Source: Legionella wadsworthii DSM 21896 = ATCC 33877 (GTDB lineage Bacteria; Pseudomonadota; Gammaproteobacteria; Legionellales; Legionellaceae). From it: a stretch of 64,000 nt of DNA. Each line of letters begins with the position of its first letter. Within the stretch, counting starts at the first letter, position 1. The stretch is from contig NZ_KL370759.1 in the NCBI RefSeq assembly GCF_000701265.1, forward strand, positions 124,001 to 188,000, in the 5' to 3' direction. Positions 18,187 through 28,243 of the stretch are shown piece after piece. Position numbers and translations under genes: made by a program. The notes beneath the pieces were generated by a model. The model saw nothing but the letters and a program-made list of their open reading frames with translations, searched no databases and was not told where the DNA came from.

Positions 18187-18768
18187 ATGAAATCAATTTC
18201 TGATTTAAAACTTATCCTGGCCAGTGCATCACCAAGGCGCTTGCACATTTTGCAGGAGCATGGATTAGTTGCTGCAGTAATGCCTGCTCATATAGAAGAA
18301 ATTCAGCAAAAGGACGAAAACGCAAAGGCATATGTCACTCGTTTAGCAAAAGAAAAGGCTTTTAAAGTTTTGCAACAAGTGAACTCTGAAAATACAGATA
18401 TCATATTAGCAGCAGATACGACAGTGGCATACCAAAATCATATATTGGAAAAACCTCACGATGACGAGGATGCTTATAGAATGTTAAAGATGCTTAGTGG
18501 TAAGGCTCACGAGGTTTATACAGGATTTGCTTTAATTTTTTTACCCGAGCAAAGATGGATTATTGACTGTGTGATCACCCATATCACATTTCATCATCTC
18601 ACAGAGCAGCAAATCAATAACTATATTGATTCCGGTGACCCATTTGATAAAGCAGGAGCTTATGGAATTCAAAATGTATTTGATACATTTGTAAAAGACA
18701 TCAAAGGGTCCTATTACAACGTAATGGGCTTGCCCATAGAAGAAATTTTAAAAAAAATATCTTTTTAA
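18187..18768 (+). CDS. Maf-family nucleotide pyrophosphatase, YhdE subfamily
   Basis: Nucleoside triphosphate pyrophosphatase of the group that hydrolyses dTTP/UTP in E. coli (YhdE), thought to clear non-canonical nucleotides. The 193-aa protein begins with the canonical KLILASASPRRLHILQEHG. It continues with VTRLAKEKAFKVL, ILAADTTVAYQNHILEKP (the acidic catalytic region), MLKMLSGKAHEVYTGFA, and a C-terminal DKAGAYGIQN...IKGSYYNVMGLP, all matching YhdE rather than YceF. It follows the phosphatase-fold gene by 75 bp on the same strand and converges on the DAHP synthase gene. Confidence 0.93.
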   Translation: MKSISDLKLILASASPRRLHILQEHGLVAAVMPAHIEEIQQKDENAKAYVTRLAKEKAFKVLQQVNSENTDIILAADTTVAYQNHILEKPHDDEDAYRMLKMLSGKAHEVYTGFALIFLPEQRWIIDCVITHITFHHLTEQQINNYIDSGDPFDKAGAYGIQNVFDTFVKDIKGSYYNVMGLPIEEILKKISF

Positions 18769-18802
18769 TATACCGGTCATGTTTCCTGTTGTAAAAGGAC
18801 GA

Positions 18803-18820
18803 GAGCCAAAAAATTGGCTC
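18803..18820. terminator. Hairpin between convergent maf and DAHP synthase genes
   Basis: GAGCCAA (18803-18809) and TTGGCTC (18814-18820) form a perfect 7-bp stem with an AAAA loop, located between two convergent stops. No long T-run follows on the plus strand (aaatttaatt), so its strength as an intrinsic terminator is doubtful; position is the main support. Confidence 0.4.
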
Positions 18821-18834
18821 AAATTTAATTAAAG

Positions 18835-20166
18835 TTAGGTTCTGAACTGTCGACTCAGCTGGATTGCCATTTCTATGGATTGTTCATAGTTGAGTCTAGG
18901 ATCCACGAGACTATGATATGCTTTTTTCAGATCATCCGCGGCCAATCCCCGGGCACCTCCGATGCATTCAGTGACATCATCTCCAGTCAATTCAAAATGT
19001 ACGCCGCCTAAGTAACTTCCCATATTGCGATGAATTTCCAGGGCTTGTTTGAGTTCTGATAAGATATTGTCAAAATGACGCGTTTTAATGCCATCTGCTG
19101 TGGTTTCTGTATTCCCATGCATGGGATCACAAGACCATGTTACAGGAACTTTCGTTTTTCTTACAGTCTCAATCAGGGGAGGAAGCAACTTATCAATATG
19201 CTGCGCTCCCAGTCGAGTATATAACAAGAGCCGACCTTCTTCTCGGTGGGGATTTGCTCTGGTTAATACTTCTTCTAACCATTGAGGCGTTGCACCAGGG
19301 CCAATTTTAATACCAATCGGATTTTCCAAACCACGAAGAAATTCCAAATGAGCACTGTCGATTTGAGCGGTGCGCATACCTATCCAGGGAAGGTGGGTAG
19401 AGAGATTATACCAGCGGCCATCATCCATTTGACGGGTTAATGCTTGTTCATAATGTAAATGCAGTGCTTCGTGAGAAGTATAAAAATCAACTTTAGATAA
19501 ATTACTGGATTGTATTCCGCCAATTGTATTTAAAAAATCCAATGCGTCGGCAATAGAATTAACTAAAGATTGATATTCTTCTTTTTGCTTTGAGTGTTCC
19601 ACAAAACCTAAATCCCACTGGTGGGGGTGATAAAGGCTGGCAAAGCCACTGTCGAGCAAACTGCGTATGAAATTTAAGGTAATGGCTGAGTAATTGTAAG
19701 CTTGCAATAAAAGCTTTGGGTTTGGCTCTCGTGCTTCTTGAGTAAATTCAGGAGAGTTAACCAGATCCCCTCGATAACTCGGCAAAGTGATTCCCTCAAT
19801 GGTTTCATAATCCGAAGAGCGTGGTTTTGCATATTGTCCCGCAATGCGGCCTACACGAATGATGGGTTTTCTTAAACCATGCAGTAGAATTAAACTCATT
19901 TGTAAGAGAATTTTCAATTTATTGCTTATAATTTCTGAACGGCAATCATTAAAAGACTCCGCACAGTCGCCACCTTGAAGAATAAATGCCTCTCCCCGAC
20001 CAGCACGTGCAATTTCATTTTTTAAATTGTTCACTTCACTCGAAGTAACGAGTGGAGGTAAAAGGCTCAGTTGTTCTACAATTTTATTTAACTGTTCTTT
20101 ATCTGTATAGGTGGCAGCTTGTAAATACGAGTACTGGAGCCAAGAGTTAGGCGACCATTTTTGCAT
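18835..20166 (-). CDS. 3-deoxy-7-phosphoheptulonate synthase, class II (plant type)
   Basis: First enzyme of the shikimate pathway, condensing phosphoenolpyruvate and erythrose 4-phosphate to DAHP. The 443-aa length and motifs are those of the class II family rather than AroF/G/H. These include the N-terminal WSPNSWLQ, FILQGGDCAESFNDC (the metal-binding cysteine region), RVGRIAGQYAKPRS, YNYSAITLNFIRSL, MRTAQIDSAHLEFLRG, KIGPGATPQWLEEVL, and the C-terminal VTWSCDPMHGNTE and GGVHFELTGDDVTECIGG. It is convergent with the upstream maf and divergent from grpE; its start region lies about 105 bp from the heat-shock promoter. Class II enzymes occur in plants and scattered bacteria. Confidence 0.95.
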   Translation of the reverse strand: MQKWSPNSWLQYSYLQAATYTDKEQLNKIVEQLSLLPPLVTSSEVNNLKNEIARAGRGEAFILQGGDCAESFNDCRSEIISNKLKILLQMSLILLHGLRKPIIRVGRIAGQYAKPRSSDYETIEGITLPSYRGDLVNSPEFTQEAREPNPKLLLQAYNYSAITLNFIRSLLDSGFASLYHPHQWDLGFVEHSKQKEEYQSLVNSIADALDFLNTIGGIQSSNLSKVDFYTSHEALHLHYEQALTRQMDDGRWYNLSTHLPWIGMRTAQIDSAHLEFLRGLENPIGIKIGPGATPQWLEEVLTRANPHREEGRLLLYTRLGAQHIDKLLPPLIETVRKTKVPVTWSCDPMHGNTETTADGIKTRHFDNILSELKQALEIHRNMGSYLGGVHFELTGDDVTECIGGARGLAADDLKKAYHSLVDPRLNYEQSIEMAIQLSRQFRT

Positions 20167-20271
20167 AAAAAACCCACATAATGATTGAGGTTTCTAGTAT
20201 GGAATAAATGAACACATACTGCAAGCAGATATAGGCTTTCACTGTTTATGTAAATAAAAAAAATGCAAAGG

Positions 20272-20299
20272 CTTGAAATCTTTGCAGATGCCCCCATTT
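20272..20299 (+). promoter_or_regulatory. Sigma-32 (RpoH)-type heat-shock promoter for grpE
   Basis: CTTGAAA at 20272-20278 and CCCCATTT at 20292-20299 are separated by 13 bases, an exact match to the consensus heat-shock promoter (CTTGAAA, 11-16 bases, CCCCATnT). The grpE ATG lies 40 bases further on, an appropriate leader length. Confidence 0.88.
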
Positions 20300-20339
20300 C
20301 TGTTTTTCAAATGGTTTGCTGTTGAAGAGGATAATTTTT

Positions 20340-20948
20340 ATGAGTAAACAAGATAAAAAAAATTGGCATAAATTTAAAGAGGAACACCAATCTCAAGAAT
20401 CTATAAATGAAGAGCAAACTGATGAGGGTATGGAAGATTCTCCAGAAGAAATAGAACATTCCGAGCCATCTTTAGATCATCCGAGTTATGTAGATTTAAG
20501 TGAAAAGCTTACTCTTGCAGAACAGCAAGCTCATGAAAACTGGGAAAAAGCAGTTCGGGCTCAAGCTGAATTGGACAACGTTCGCCGTCGCGCCGAGCGT
20601 GAAGTAGCTAATGCCCATCGTTATGGTGTAGAAAAATTAATTACTGACTTGTTACCAGTAATCGATAGTCTTGAACAAGCTTTGCAATTAGCTCAAAAGT
20701 CAGAAGACACATCCATGCGTGAGGGTCTTGATTTAACGCTCAAACTTTTTACAGACGTATTGAAAAAGTTTGAGGTGCAACAAATAGATCCTACTGGTAT
20801 GCCTTTTGACCCACAGGTCCATGAAGCGATGTCAATGCAAGATGCACCCGATGCAGAGCCGAATACAGTGATAGCAGTATTCCAAAAAGGGTACACATTA
20901 AGTGATCGAGTGATTCGACCAGCGCGTGTCGTCGTATCTAAAAAATAA
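20340..20948 (+). CDS. grpE: Nucleotide exchange factor GrpE
   Basis: Co-chaperone that releases ADP from DnaK. The chosen ATG at 20340 gives MSKQDKKNWHK and 202 aa and follows the purine-rich GAAGAGG; an upstream in-frame start would add eight hydrophobic residues and is less likely. The N terminus is acidic and disordered (EEQTDEGMEDSPEEIEHSE). A coiled-coil helix follows (SEKLTLAEQQAHENWEKAV...VRRRAEREV). The C-terminal beta domain has MPFDPQVHEAMSMQ and ...VIAVFQKGYTLSDRVIRPARVVVSK, the GrpE signature. It is the first gene of a grpE-dnaK-dnaJ block with its own heat-shock promoter. Confidence 0.96.
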   Translation: MSKQDKKNWHKFKEEHQSQESINEEQTDEGMEDSPEEIEHSEPSLDHPSYVDLSEKLTLAEQQAHENWEKAVRAQAELDNVRRRAEREVANAHRYGVEKLITDLLPVIDSLEQALQLAQKSEDTSMREGLDLTLKLFTDVLKKFEVQQIDPTGMPFDPQVHEAMSMQDAPDAEPNTVIAVFQKGYTLSDRVIRPARVVVSKK

Positions 20949-20965
20949 AAAGGCAAAATTTATGG

Positions 20966-20994
20966 GTTGAAATTGTTAGGGTATACCCCCATAT
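20966..20994 (+). promoter_or_regulatory. Second sigma-32-type promoter, directly upstream of dnaK
   Basis: GTTGAAA at 20966-20972 and CCCCATAT at 20987-20994 are 14 bases apart, one base off the consensus -35 and a full match at -10. The dnaK ATG is at 21040. It lies just after the grpE stop, so dnaK can be expressed independently of the grpE promoter under heat shock. Confidence 0.82.
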
Positions 20995-21039
20995 AACAAT
21001 CATCGCTTTAGAAAATTACTACTTTGGAGCAAGAATAGA

Positions 21040-22983
21040 ATGGCTAAAATTATAGGAATAGACTTAGGAACCACCAACTCCTGTGTGGCGGTAATGGAAG
21101 GTGATAAACCTAAAGTTATTGAAAACAGTGAAGGTCATCGCACAACACCCTCAATCGTTGCATATACAGACGATGGAGAAGTATTGGTCGGTCAATCTGC
21201 AAAACGACAAGCAGTAACCAACCCTGATAATACTCTTTTTGCGATTAAACGCTTAATCGGACGTCGTTTTGATGATGCGGTTGTCCAAAAAGATATTAAG
21301 ATGGTTCCCTACAAAATTATTAAAGCAGACAATGGCGATGCATGGGTTCGTGTGAAAGATCAGGATAAAGCGCCACCACAAATTTCTGCTGAAGTATTGC
21401 GTAAAATGAAAAAAACTGCGGAAGAATATCTTGGCGAAGAAGTGAAAGAAGCTGTAATTACTGTACCTGCTTACTTCAACGACTCTCAACGTCAAGCAAC
21501 CAAAGATGCCGGCCGTATTGCAGGTCTTGAAGTCAAACGTATTATCAATGAACCTACTGCTGCGGCGCTCGCTTATGGTATGGATAAAAAACGCGGTGAC
21601 TCTATCATTGCAGTTTATGACCTTGGGGGTGGTACTTTTGATATTTCAATTATTGAAATCGCAGAAGTGGATGGGGAACACCAGTTTGAAGTACTCGCAA
21701 CAAATGGCGATACCTTCTTGGGTGGTGAGGATTTTGACTTGGCTTTAATTGAATATCTGGCTTCAGAGTTTAAGAAAGATTCAGGCATTGATTTACATAA
21801 TGATCCCTTGGCCTTGCAACGGTTAAAAGATGCTGCTGAAAAAGCAAAAATCGAACTCTCTTCAGCGCAACAAACTGATGTGAATTTGCCTTATATCACT
21901 GCCGATGCATCTGGACCAAAACATTTAAACATCAAATTGACCCGTGCCAAATTGGAGTCTCTGGTTGAGAAACTGGTTGAACGTACTGTAGAGCCTTGCA
22001 AAATTGCATTAAAAGATGCTGGATTGAACGTGTCACAAATTAATGAAGTGATTTTGGTCGGTGGTCAAACCCGTATGCCTTTAGTACAGAAAACCGTTGA
22101 AGATTTTTTTGGTAAGGAACCTCGTAAAGACGTTAACCCAGATGAAGCTGTTGCTGTTGGCGCTGCAATCCAAGCAGCAGTATTATCTGGAGAAGTAAAA
22201 GATATTCTCTTGCTTGACGTAACGCCTTTATCTTTAGGTATTGAAACAATGGGTGGCGTGATGACCAAACTCATTGAAAAAAATACCACGATTCCTACTA
22301 AAGCAAATCAAGTTTTCTCAACAGCAGATGACAATCAAACTGCGGTGACTGTGCATGTATTGCAAGGAGAAAGGGAGCAAGCATCAGCAAATAAATCATT
22401 GGGTCGATTCGATTTAGGTGATATTCCTCCAGCACCGCGAGGCGTTCCCCAAATCGAAGTCACTTTCGACATCGATGCAAATGGTATCCTTAATGTTTCT
22501 GCTAAAGATAAGGCGACTGGTAAAGCTCAATCCATCGTGATTAAAGCTTCAAGTGGCTTGAGCGACGAAGAAGTGGAGGCGATGGTTAAAGATGCCAAAT
22601 CCCACGCTGAAGAAGATAAGAAATTTAAGGAAATGGCTGAATTGCGAAACCAAGCAGATAGCTTAATCCACAGCTGTGAAAAATCGATGAAAGATTTGGC
22701 TTCTGATTTGGCTGAAGATGAGAAAAAAGGCATAGAAACAGCAATTTCCGAGTTAAAAGAAGCAATTCAAGGCAATGATAAAGCACACATTGAAGAAAAA
22801 TTAAAAGTGCTAAGCGATGCTTCTGCAAAAATGGCTGAACGAGTTTATGCTAAAAAGTCAGCAGAGGGTCAAGCAGGCCAAGGGCAGACACAACAAGAGC
22901 AACCACAAACTCAAGAGTCAGCGAAACCGGATGAAGGTGTTGTGGATGCTGAGTTTGAAGAAGTCAAAGACGATAAGAAATAA
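21040..22983 (+). CDS. dnaK: Chaperone protein DnaK (Hsp70)
   Basis: ATP-dependent Hsp70 chaperone, 647 aa. The three Hsp70 signatures are present: [16 protein letters not shown] at the N terminus, [15 protein letters not shown] near residue 195, and [15 protein letters not shown] near residue 340. The interdomain linker is [15 protein letters not shown]. The substrate-binding domain includes [20 protein letters not shown], and a helical lid ends in a Q/E-rich tail with a C-terminal EEVKDDKK as in E. coli. It is driven by its own heat-shock promoter, and by read-through from grpE. A strong inverted repeat separates it from dnaJ. Confidence 0.98.
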   Translation: MAKIIGIDLGTTNSCVAVMEGDKPKVIENSEGHRTTPSIVAYTDDGEVLVGQSAKRQAVTNPDNTLFAIKRLIGRRFDDAVVQKDIKMVPYKIIKADNGDAWVRVKDQDKAPPQISAEVLRKMKKTAEEYLGEEVKEAVITVPAYFNDSQRQATKDAGRIAGLEVKRIINEPTAAALAYGMDKKRGDSIIAVYDLGGGTFDISIIEIAEVDGEHQFEVLATNGDTFLGGEDFDLALIEYLASEFKKDSGIDLHNDPLALQRLKDAAEKAKIELSSAQQTDVNLPYITADASGPKHLNIKLTRAKLESLVEKLVERTVEPCKIALKDAGLNVSQINEVILVGGQTRMPLVQKTVEDFFGKEPRKDVNPDEAVAVGAAIQAAVLSGEVKDILLLDVTPLSLGIETMGGVMTKLIEKNTTIPTKANQVFSTADDNQTAVTVHVLQGEREQASANKSLGRFDLGDIPPAPRGVPQIEVTFDIDANGILNVSAKDKATGKAQSIVIKASSGLSDEEVEAMVKDAKSHAEEDKKFKEMAELRNQADSLIHSCEKSMKDLASDLAEDEKKGIETAISELKEAIQGNDKAHIEEKLKVLSDASAKMAERVYAKKSAEGQAGQGQTQQEQPQTQESAKPDEGVVDAEFEEVKDDKK

Positions 22984-23016
22984 TTAATTTATATTGATTT
23001 AACCTAGGTGCTCTGT

Positions 23017-23090
23017 AGCCTGGGTGCAGCGAAGCGGAACCCAGGATAAATAACTTTTATTCCAGGGTTCCGCTTCGCTGCACCCAGGCT
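23017..23090. repeat. REP-like palindrome pair (family A) between dnaK and dnaJ
   Basis: Two 30-bp arms (23017-23046 and 23061-23090) are inverted copies that match at 29 of 30 positions and are separated by 14 bases. Each arm is itself palindromic at its ends (CCTGGGT, 13 bases, ACCCAGG), like REP elements, and the pair can fold into a long hairpin in RNA. No T-run follows, so this is not a standard terminator; it could attenuate transcription or protect the dnaK mRNA 3' end. Related single copies lie at 57063-57090 and, degenerate, at 31506-31540. Confidence 0.85.
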
Positions 23091-23126
23091 CCATTGTCCT
23101 TTATAATTTTTATATTGTGAGTAGTT

Positions 23127-24266
23127 ATGGAACAGCGGGATTATTATGAACTTTTAGAAGTGAGTCGAACTGCCAGTGATGCTGAAATTAAAAAAGCATA
23201 CCGCAGGTTGGCAATGAAATACCATCCAGATCGTAATCCTGGTGATTCTGCTGCAGAAGAAAAGTTTAAAGAAATTCAAAGCGCTTACAGTATTCTCTCT
23301 GATCCCCAAAAACGTGCTGCTTATGATCAATTTGGCCATGCAGGTGTTGATCCTTCGATGCGAGGTGGTGCAGGGGGTTTTGGAGGATTTGGCGGCTTTG
23401 GCGATGTTTTTGAGGATATTTTTGAAAATATCTTTTCAGGAGGGCGCGGTGCTGGAAGGCAATCCCGGGGCCAACGAGGCGCTGATTTGCAATTTAATGT
23501 GCAGCTAACCCTTGAAGAAGCGGCTTCAGGGAAAGAAGTGCAAATTACCGTTCCCAGACATGGTACATGTTCTACTTGCCACGGAAGCGGGGCTAAAAAA
23601 GGAACCCAGCCTAAAACTTGTGAAACCTGTAATGGCGTGGGGCAAGTGAGGATTCAACAAGGCTTTTTCTCCATTCAGCAAACCTGTCCAAGTTGTCATG
23701 GTGAAGGGAAAATTATTTCTGATCCCTGTTCTGACTGCCATGGTCAAGGCCGAGTACGCGAAAGTAAAAAACTTACTGTTAAAATTCCAGCCGGAGTTGA
23801 TAATGGTGACCGAGTTCGCTTAAGTGGTGAAGGAGAAGCTGGAACTCATGGTGGTGGGCCAGGCGATTTATATGTTCAAATTAACATTAAAAAACATACT
23901 ATATTTGAACGTCATGAAAATGATTTGCATTGTGAGGTACCAATCAGTTTTATCATTGCTGCGATGGGGGGCTCTATTGAGGTTCCAACCCTTGAAGGTC
24001 GAGTCACCTTAAAAATCCCGGAAGAGACGCAAACTGGAAAAGTATTTCGATTAAGAGGGAAAGGAATGAAGTCCGTACGTGGCCATGGCCAAGGTGATTT
24101 ATTATGTAAAGTTGTAGTAGAAACTCCTGTGAATTTGTCTCGAGAGCAAAAAGATCTATTAACCAAATTCCAAGAATCCCTGGAAAATGCTAAAGGGAAA
24201 CATTCTCCTCGTTCCAATTCTTGGTTTGCTGGTGTGAAAAAATTCTTTGAAGACATGAAATTTTAA
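23127..24266 (+). CDS. dnaJ: Chaperone protein DnaJ (Hsp40)
   Basis: J-domain co-chaperone that stimulates DnaK ATPase, 379 aa. The J domain (residues 1-70) carries the HPD motif in [11 protein letters not shown] glycine/phenylalanine-rich linker ([14 protein letters not shown]) follows. Four zinc-binding CxxCxGxG repeats are seen: [24 protein letters not shown] and CSDCHGQG. The C-terminal substrate-binding domains include [14 protein letters not shown] and [13 protein letters not shown]. It lies 143 bp downstream of dnaK, beyond the palindrome pair; no separate heat-shock promoter is evident there, so it probably depends on read-through. Confidence 0.97.
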   Translation: MEQRDYYELLEVSRTASDAEIKKAYRRLAMKYHPDRNPGDSAAEEKFKEIQSAYSILSDPQKRAAYDQFGHAGVDPSMRGGAGGFGGFGGFGDVFEDIFENIFSGGRGAGRQSRGQRGADLQFNVQLTLEEAASGKEVQITVPRHGTCSTCHGSGAKKGTQPKTCETCNGVGQVRIQQGFFSIQQTCPSCHGEGKIISDPCSDCHGQGRVRESKKLTVKIPAGVDNGDRVRLSGEGEAGTHGGGPGDLYVQINIKKHTIFERHENDLHCEVPISFIIAAMGGSIEVPTLEGRVTLKIPEETQTGKVFRLRGKGMKSVRGHGQGDLLCKVVVETPVNLSREQKDLLTKFQESLENAKGKHSPRSNSWFAGVKKFFEDMKF

Positions 24267-24457
24267 GCCAAGTAAGTTACAATTGCTCATATTTAACTTA
24301 TATGCGCATTAATTGGGCTTACTGGCCAACAATTTGTACTGCATTGTAGTCTGTGGAAAAGGAGCGAGAACCAGGATTGTGTTACAGAATATCGCCAGGC
24401 TACAAAGTCAACCAGTCCTCGTAAATGCCATTGAAAACTGACAAATAGAGTAGATCC

Positions 24458-25582
24458 ATGATGAACCAACCAGCAATTTTAGTATTAGCCGATGGCACAG
24501 TATATGAGGGGACTTCAGTAGGAGCAACTGGTGATAGTGTCGGAGAGCTGGTTTTTAATACTTCTTTAACGGGTTATCAGGAAATGCTCACAGACCCATC
24601 ATATGCTCGGCAAATTATCACTTTAACCACTGCTCATGTGGGAAATACAGGATGTACTCATGAAGATATGGAATCCAATAAAGTCTGGGCAGCAGGCTTG
24701 GTAATTCGTAACTCTTCGATAATCAGGAGCAATTATCGTGCAGAACAATCTCTTCCTGAATGGCTTAAAAAAAATGGAGTAGTTGCTATCGCTGGGATAG
24801 ATACGCGAGATCTCACCTTGCGTTTGCGGGAGCATGGGGCAATCGGCGCTTGCATCAGCACTAATGTAGCGAATCCTGACCTTGTTTTAGCCAAAGCAAA
24901 ATCATTTTCAGGACTGCAAGGCATGGATTTAGCAATAGAGGTTTCCAGAAAAACAACAGAGCGCTGGCATCAGGGACAAGGCGAATGGGGAAAAGGTTCT
25001 CAACCGCAGCAATATCATGTAGTCGCTTATGATTTCGGCGTGAAACACAATATTTTACGTATTCTACATGATAAAGGATGCCATTTAACTATAGTTCCCG
25101 CCACAACTCCTGCTGCTGAAGTGTTGGCCATGAATCCTGATGGAGTATTTCTATCGAATGGACCAGGTGATCCCGAGGCTTGTGATTATGCCATAAAGGC
25201 AACTCAGGAATTTTTAAAACAGAATATTCCTTTATTTGGTATTTGTCTGGGTTTTCAGATTTTAGCTTTAGCCTGTGGTGGCTTGACCAAAAAAATGAAA
25301 TTCGGGCACCATGGATCTAATCATCCCGTTATCGAAACTGAAGGGAAAAAGCGTGTTTTTATAACCAGCCAAAATCATGGTTTTGCAGTGGATGAAGAGG
25401 GTTTGCCAGATTGTCTTGAGATCACCCACCGCTCTTTATTTGATAATACGCTACAAGGTATCCGCCATAAAGAGAAACCCGCATTAGGTTTTCAAGGACA
25501 CCCTGAAGCAAGCCCTGGACCACATGATATAGAAATTATATTTAATGAATTTATACAATTGATGAACAGGACAGATAAATAA
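24458..25582 (+). CDS. carA: Carbamoyl-phosphate synthase small subunit
   Basis: Glutamine-hydrolysing subunit that feeds ammonia to CarB for arginine and pyrimidine synthesis. The 374-aa protein starts [19 protein letters not shown], and the N-terminal domain includes [18 protein letters not shown]. The class I amidotransferase domain has [15 protein letters not shown], the catalytic Cys in [13 protein letters not shown], and the His-Glu pair in [14 protein letters not shown]. No carB follows: metK begins 14 bases after the stop. Two consecutive ATGs (24458, 24461) are possible starts. Confidence 0.97.
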   Translation: MMNQPAILVLADGTVYEGTSVGATGDSVGELVFNTSLTGYQEMLTDPSYARQIITLTTAHVGNTGCTHEDMESNKVWAAGLVIRNSSIIRSNYRAEQSLPEWLKKNGVVAIAGIDTRDLTLRLREHGAIGACISTNVANPDLVLAKAKSFSGLQGMDLAIEVSRKTTERWHQGQGEWGKGSQPQQYHVVAYDFGVKHNILRILHDKGCHLTIVPATTPAAEVLAMNPDGVFLSNGPGDPEACDYAIKATQEFLKQNIPLFGICLGFQILALACGGLTKKMKFGHHGSNHPVIETEGKKRVFITSQNHGFAVDEEGLPDCLEITHRSLFDNTLQGIRHKEKPALGFQGHPEASPGPHDIEIIFNEFIQLMNRTDK

Positions 25583-25596
25583 TAGAGGATTTACTA

Positions 25597-26745
25597 ATGA
25601 ATGAAAGTCATGTCTTTACTTCTGAGTCCGTTTCAGAGGGACACCCGGACAAGATAGCGGATCAGATTTCTGACGCGATACTTGATGCGATTTTAATGCA
25701 AGACCCTTCTGCAAGAGTGGCTTGCGAAGTATTCGTTAAAACAGGTATGGTACTGGTTGGCGGCGAAATTACGACCAAAGCCTGGGTGGATGTGGAGGCT
25801 GTGACACGACAAGTAGTAAAAGATATAGGTTACAATAGTTCACAGATGGGGTTTGATTGGGAATCGTGTGCTGTTCTTTCTGCTATAGGAAAACAATCTC
25901 CTGATATTGCCCAAGGTGTAGATAATAATGAAACTAAAACGCTGGGCGCCGGAGATCAAGGTTTGATGTTTGGTTATGCCAGCCGGGAAACCGATGTTTT
26001 TATGCCTGCACCGATCGCCTATGCCCACCGTTTGATGGAAAAACAAGCTCATTTACGTAAATCAGGAACTTTGCCCTGGTTGCGTCCCGATGCAAAATGC
26101 CAAGTCACTTTGAAATATGAAAAAGGGATCCCGGTTGAGGTGGACACAGTAGTTTTTTCAACCCAGCATGCAGCTGACATTGATTATTCCAATTTAGTTG
26201 AAGCAGTGCGTGAGGAAGTTATTAAAACAACTTTACCGGGTGAATGGTTAACCTCTAGGACACGATATTTTATCAATCCAACAGGTCGATTTGTTATCGG
26301 TGGTCCCTTAGGCGATTGCGGATTAACCGGTCGAAAAATTATCGTGGATACTTATGGCGGCATGGCGCGGCATGGTGGTGGATGTTTCTCAGGTAAGGAT
26401 CCCTCTAAAGTGGATCGTTCTGCGGCTTATGCTGCAAGGCATGTCGCAAAAAATATAGTCGCCGCTGGAATTGCTGATAAATGTGAGCTACAAATTTCTT
26501 ATGCGATTGGCGTTGCAGAACCGACTTCAATTTTTGTAGAAACTTTCGGTACGGGGCGTTTGCCAGATAAAGAAATTATTGAACTTATCAACACCCATTT
26601 TGATTTAACGCCGCAAGGTATTATTGCACATCATGATTTGCTTCGTCCTATCTACAGACAAACAGCCACTTATGGCCATTACGGACGGGATAATTTTCCA
26701 TGGGAGCGCCTGGATAAAGTCACGGAGCTTCGTAAAGCCTTATAA
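25597..26745 (+). CDS. metK: S-adenosylmethionine synthetase
   Basis: Makes S-adenosylmethionine from ATP and methionine. The 382-aa product opens with [20 protein letters not shown], and the signature hexapeptide-like [12 protein letters not shown] and the phosphate-loop [16 protein letters not shown] are present. It follows carA by 14 bases and precedes ahcY by 12 bases, so the three are probably one transcript. Pairing with S-adenosylhomocysteine hydrolase makes functional sense, as both belong to the activated methyl cycle. Confidence 0.98.
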   Translation: MNESHVFTSESVSEGHPDKIADQISDAILDAILMQDPSARVACEVFVKTGMVLVGGEITTKAWVDVEAVTRQVVKDIGYNSSQMGFDWESCAVLSAIGKQSPDIAQGVDNNETKTLGAGDQGLMFGYASRETDVFMPAPIAYAHRLMEKQAHLRKSGTLPWLRPDAKCQVTLKYEKGIPVEVDTVVFSTQHAADIDYSNLVEAVREEVIKTTLPGEWLTSRTRYFINPTGRFVIGGPLGDCGLTGRKIIVDTYGGMARHGGGCFSGKDPSKVDRSAAYAARHVAKNIVAAGIADKCELQISYAIGVAEPTSIFVETFGTGRLPDKEIIELINTHFDLTPQGIIAHHDLLRPIYRQTATYGHYGRDNFPWERLDKVTELRKAL

Positions 26746-26757
26746 GGAGACACACTA

Positions 26758-28080
26758 ATGGAACTAGTCAATAACTTAGGCAAAGAAGAGGGGATACAAG
26801 ATTTTAAAGTTGCGGATATGTCGCTGGCTTCCTGGGGACGCAAAGAAATAGCGATTGCTGAAACTGAAATGCCAGGTCTCATGGCGCTTCGTGAAGAATT
26901 TGCTGGGTCTCAACCCTTAAAAGGGGCGCGTATCGCCGGTTGTTTGCACATGACCATTCAAACAGCAGTGCTGATTGAAACATTAATTGCTCTGGGCGCG
27001 GAAGTACGCTGGTCTTCTTGTAATATTTTTTCGACGCAAGATCATGCTGCTGCAGCTATAGCTGTTAAGGGAATTCCTGTTTTTGCCTGGAAAGGGGAAA
27101 CAGAGGAAGAATATTGGTGGTGTGTTGAGCAAACACTTGTTGGACCAAACAATTGGACACCTAATTTATTATTGGATGATGGGGGCGATTTAACCCAAAT
27201 CGTTCACCAAAAATATTCAAAATTATTATCGGATATTAGAGGAGTATCTGAGGAAACAACCACTGGCGTGGCTCGTTTGTATGAAATGGCCAAGAAAGGA
27301 GATTTACATATCCCAGCCATTAATGTGAATGATTCAGTAACTAAATCCAAATTTGATAATATGTACGGCTGCCGCGAGTCCCTGTTGGATGGATTGAAAC
27401 GTGCTACTGATGTGATGATTGCTGGTAAGCTTGCTTTAATTTTGGGTTATGGCGATGTGGGCAAAGGCTGTGCCCAGGCATTACGAGGCCAAGGTGCCAC
27501 TGTGTTAATTGCCGAGATTGATCCCATTTGTGCGCTTCAAGCAGCAATGGAAGGCTATCGTGTAGTAACCCTGGATGACGTTGCTGAACAGGTTGATATT
27601 GTAGTGACCGCTACTGGAAACTATCATGTAGTCAATCATGATCACATGAAAAGAATGAGGCATCAGGCTATTTTATGCAACATTGGTCATTTTGATTCCG
27701 AAATTGATGTACAAAGCTTAAAAAAATATCAATGGGAAAATATTAAACCACAGGTGGATCATATTATTTTTCCAGATGGAAAACGATTGATTCTTTTGGC
27801 TGAAGGCCGTTTGGTAAATTTAGGGTGCGCCACAGGCCATCCCAGTTTTGTGATGTCTACTTCATTTTCTAATCAAGTTTTGGCACAAATTGAATTGTTT
27901 CTAAATTCGGAACAATATGACAAACAAGTCTACGTCCTCCCTAAGTTATTGGATGAAAAAGTAGCTCGTTTACACCTGGATCGTATCGGAGCGAAATTAA
28001 CTCAACTTACCAAAGAACAAGCAGATTATTTAGGCGTAAGTATCAATGGGCCTTTTAAAGCAGAACAATATCGTTATTGA
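26758..28080 (+). CDS. ahcY: Adenosylhomocysteinase
   Basis: NAD-dependent hydrolysis of S-adenosylhomocysteine to adenosine and homocysteine, which relieves product inhibition of methyltransferases. The 440-aa protein has the substrate-domain motif [16 protein letters not shown], the [15 protein letters not shown] segment, the [13 protein letters not shown] stretch with the catalytic lysine region, the NAD-binding [18 protein letters not shown], and a C terminus ending FKAEQYRY, the usual K...YRY end. An AAGGAG ribosome site lies seven bases before the ATG. A weak GC-rich hairpin (about 28099-28125) follows the stop. Confidence 0.98.
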   Translation: MELVNNLGKEEGIQDFKVADMSLASWGRKEIAIAETEMPGLMALREEFAGSQPLKGARIAGCLHMTIQTAVLIETLIALGAEVRWSSCNIFSTQDHAAAAIAVKGIPVFAWKGETEEEYWWCVEQTLVGPNNWTPNLLLDDGGDLTQIVHQKYSKLLSDIRGVSEETTTGVARLYEMAKKGDLHIPAINVNDSVTKSKFDNMYGCRESLLDGLKRATDVMIAGKLALILGYGDVGKGCAQALRGQGATVLIAEIDPICALQAAMEGYRVVTLDDVAEQVDIVVTATGNYHVVNHDHMKRMRHQAILCNIGHFDSEIDVQSLKKYQWENIKPQVDHIIFPDGKRLILLAEGRLVNLGCATGHPSFVMSTSFSNQVLAQIELFLNSEQYDKQVYVLPKLLDEKVARLHLDRIGAKLTQLTKEQADYLGVSINGPFKAEQYRY

Positions 28081-28243
28081 TGATTTGTATCATTGCTTAG
28101 GGGGATCTTCATAAGGTCTCCCTGTTTCTCAATAAAGCATTTGTTATTAAAGTTAACTGCAGCATTTTTAGTAACAAGCAAATGACCTAAGTTAATGAAA
28201 AATGTTTTTTATGAAAATAGTCTGAGTAAAGGGCTAAAGAAAT

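Noticed and set aside
23912-24256. Minus-strand 114-aa frame inside dnaJ
   Set aside because: Antisense shadow of the conserved DnaJ C-terminal domain.
24267-25596. SAM or SAH riboswitch ahead of carA-metK-ahcY
   Set aside because: The gaps between carA, metK and ahcY are 12-14 bases, too short for an aptamer, and no known conserved core was seen in the 190 bases before carA.
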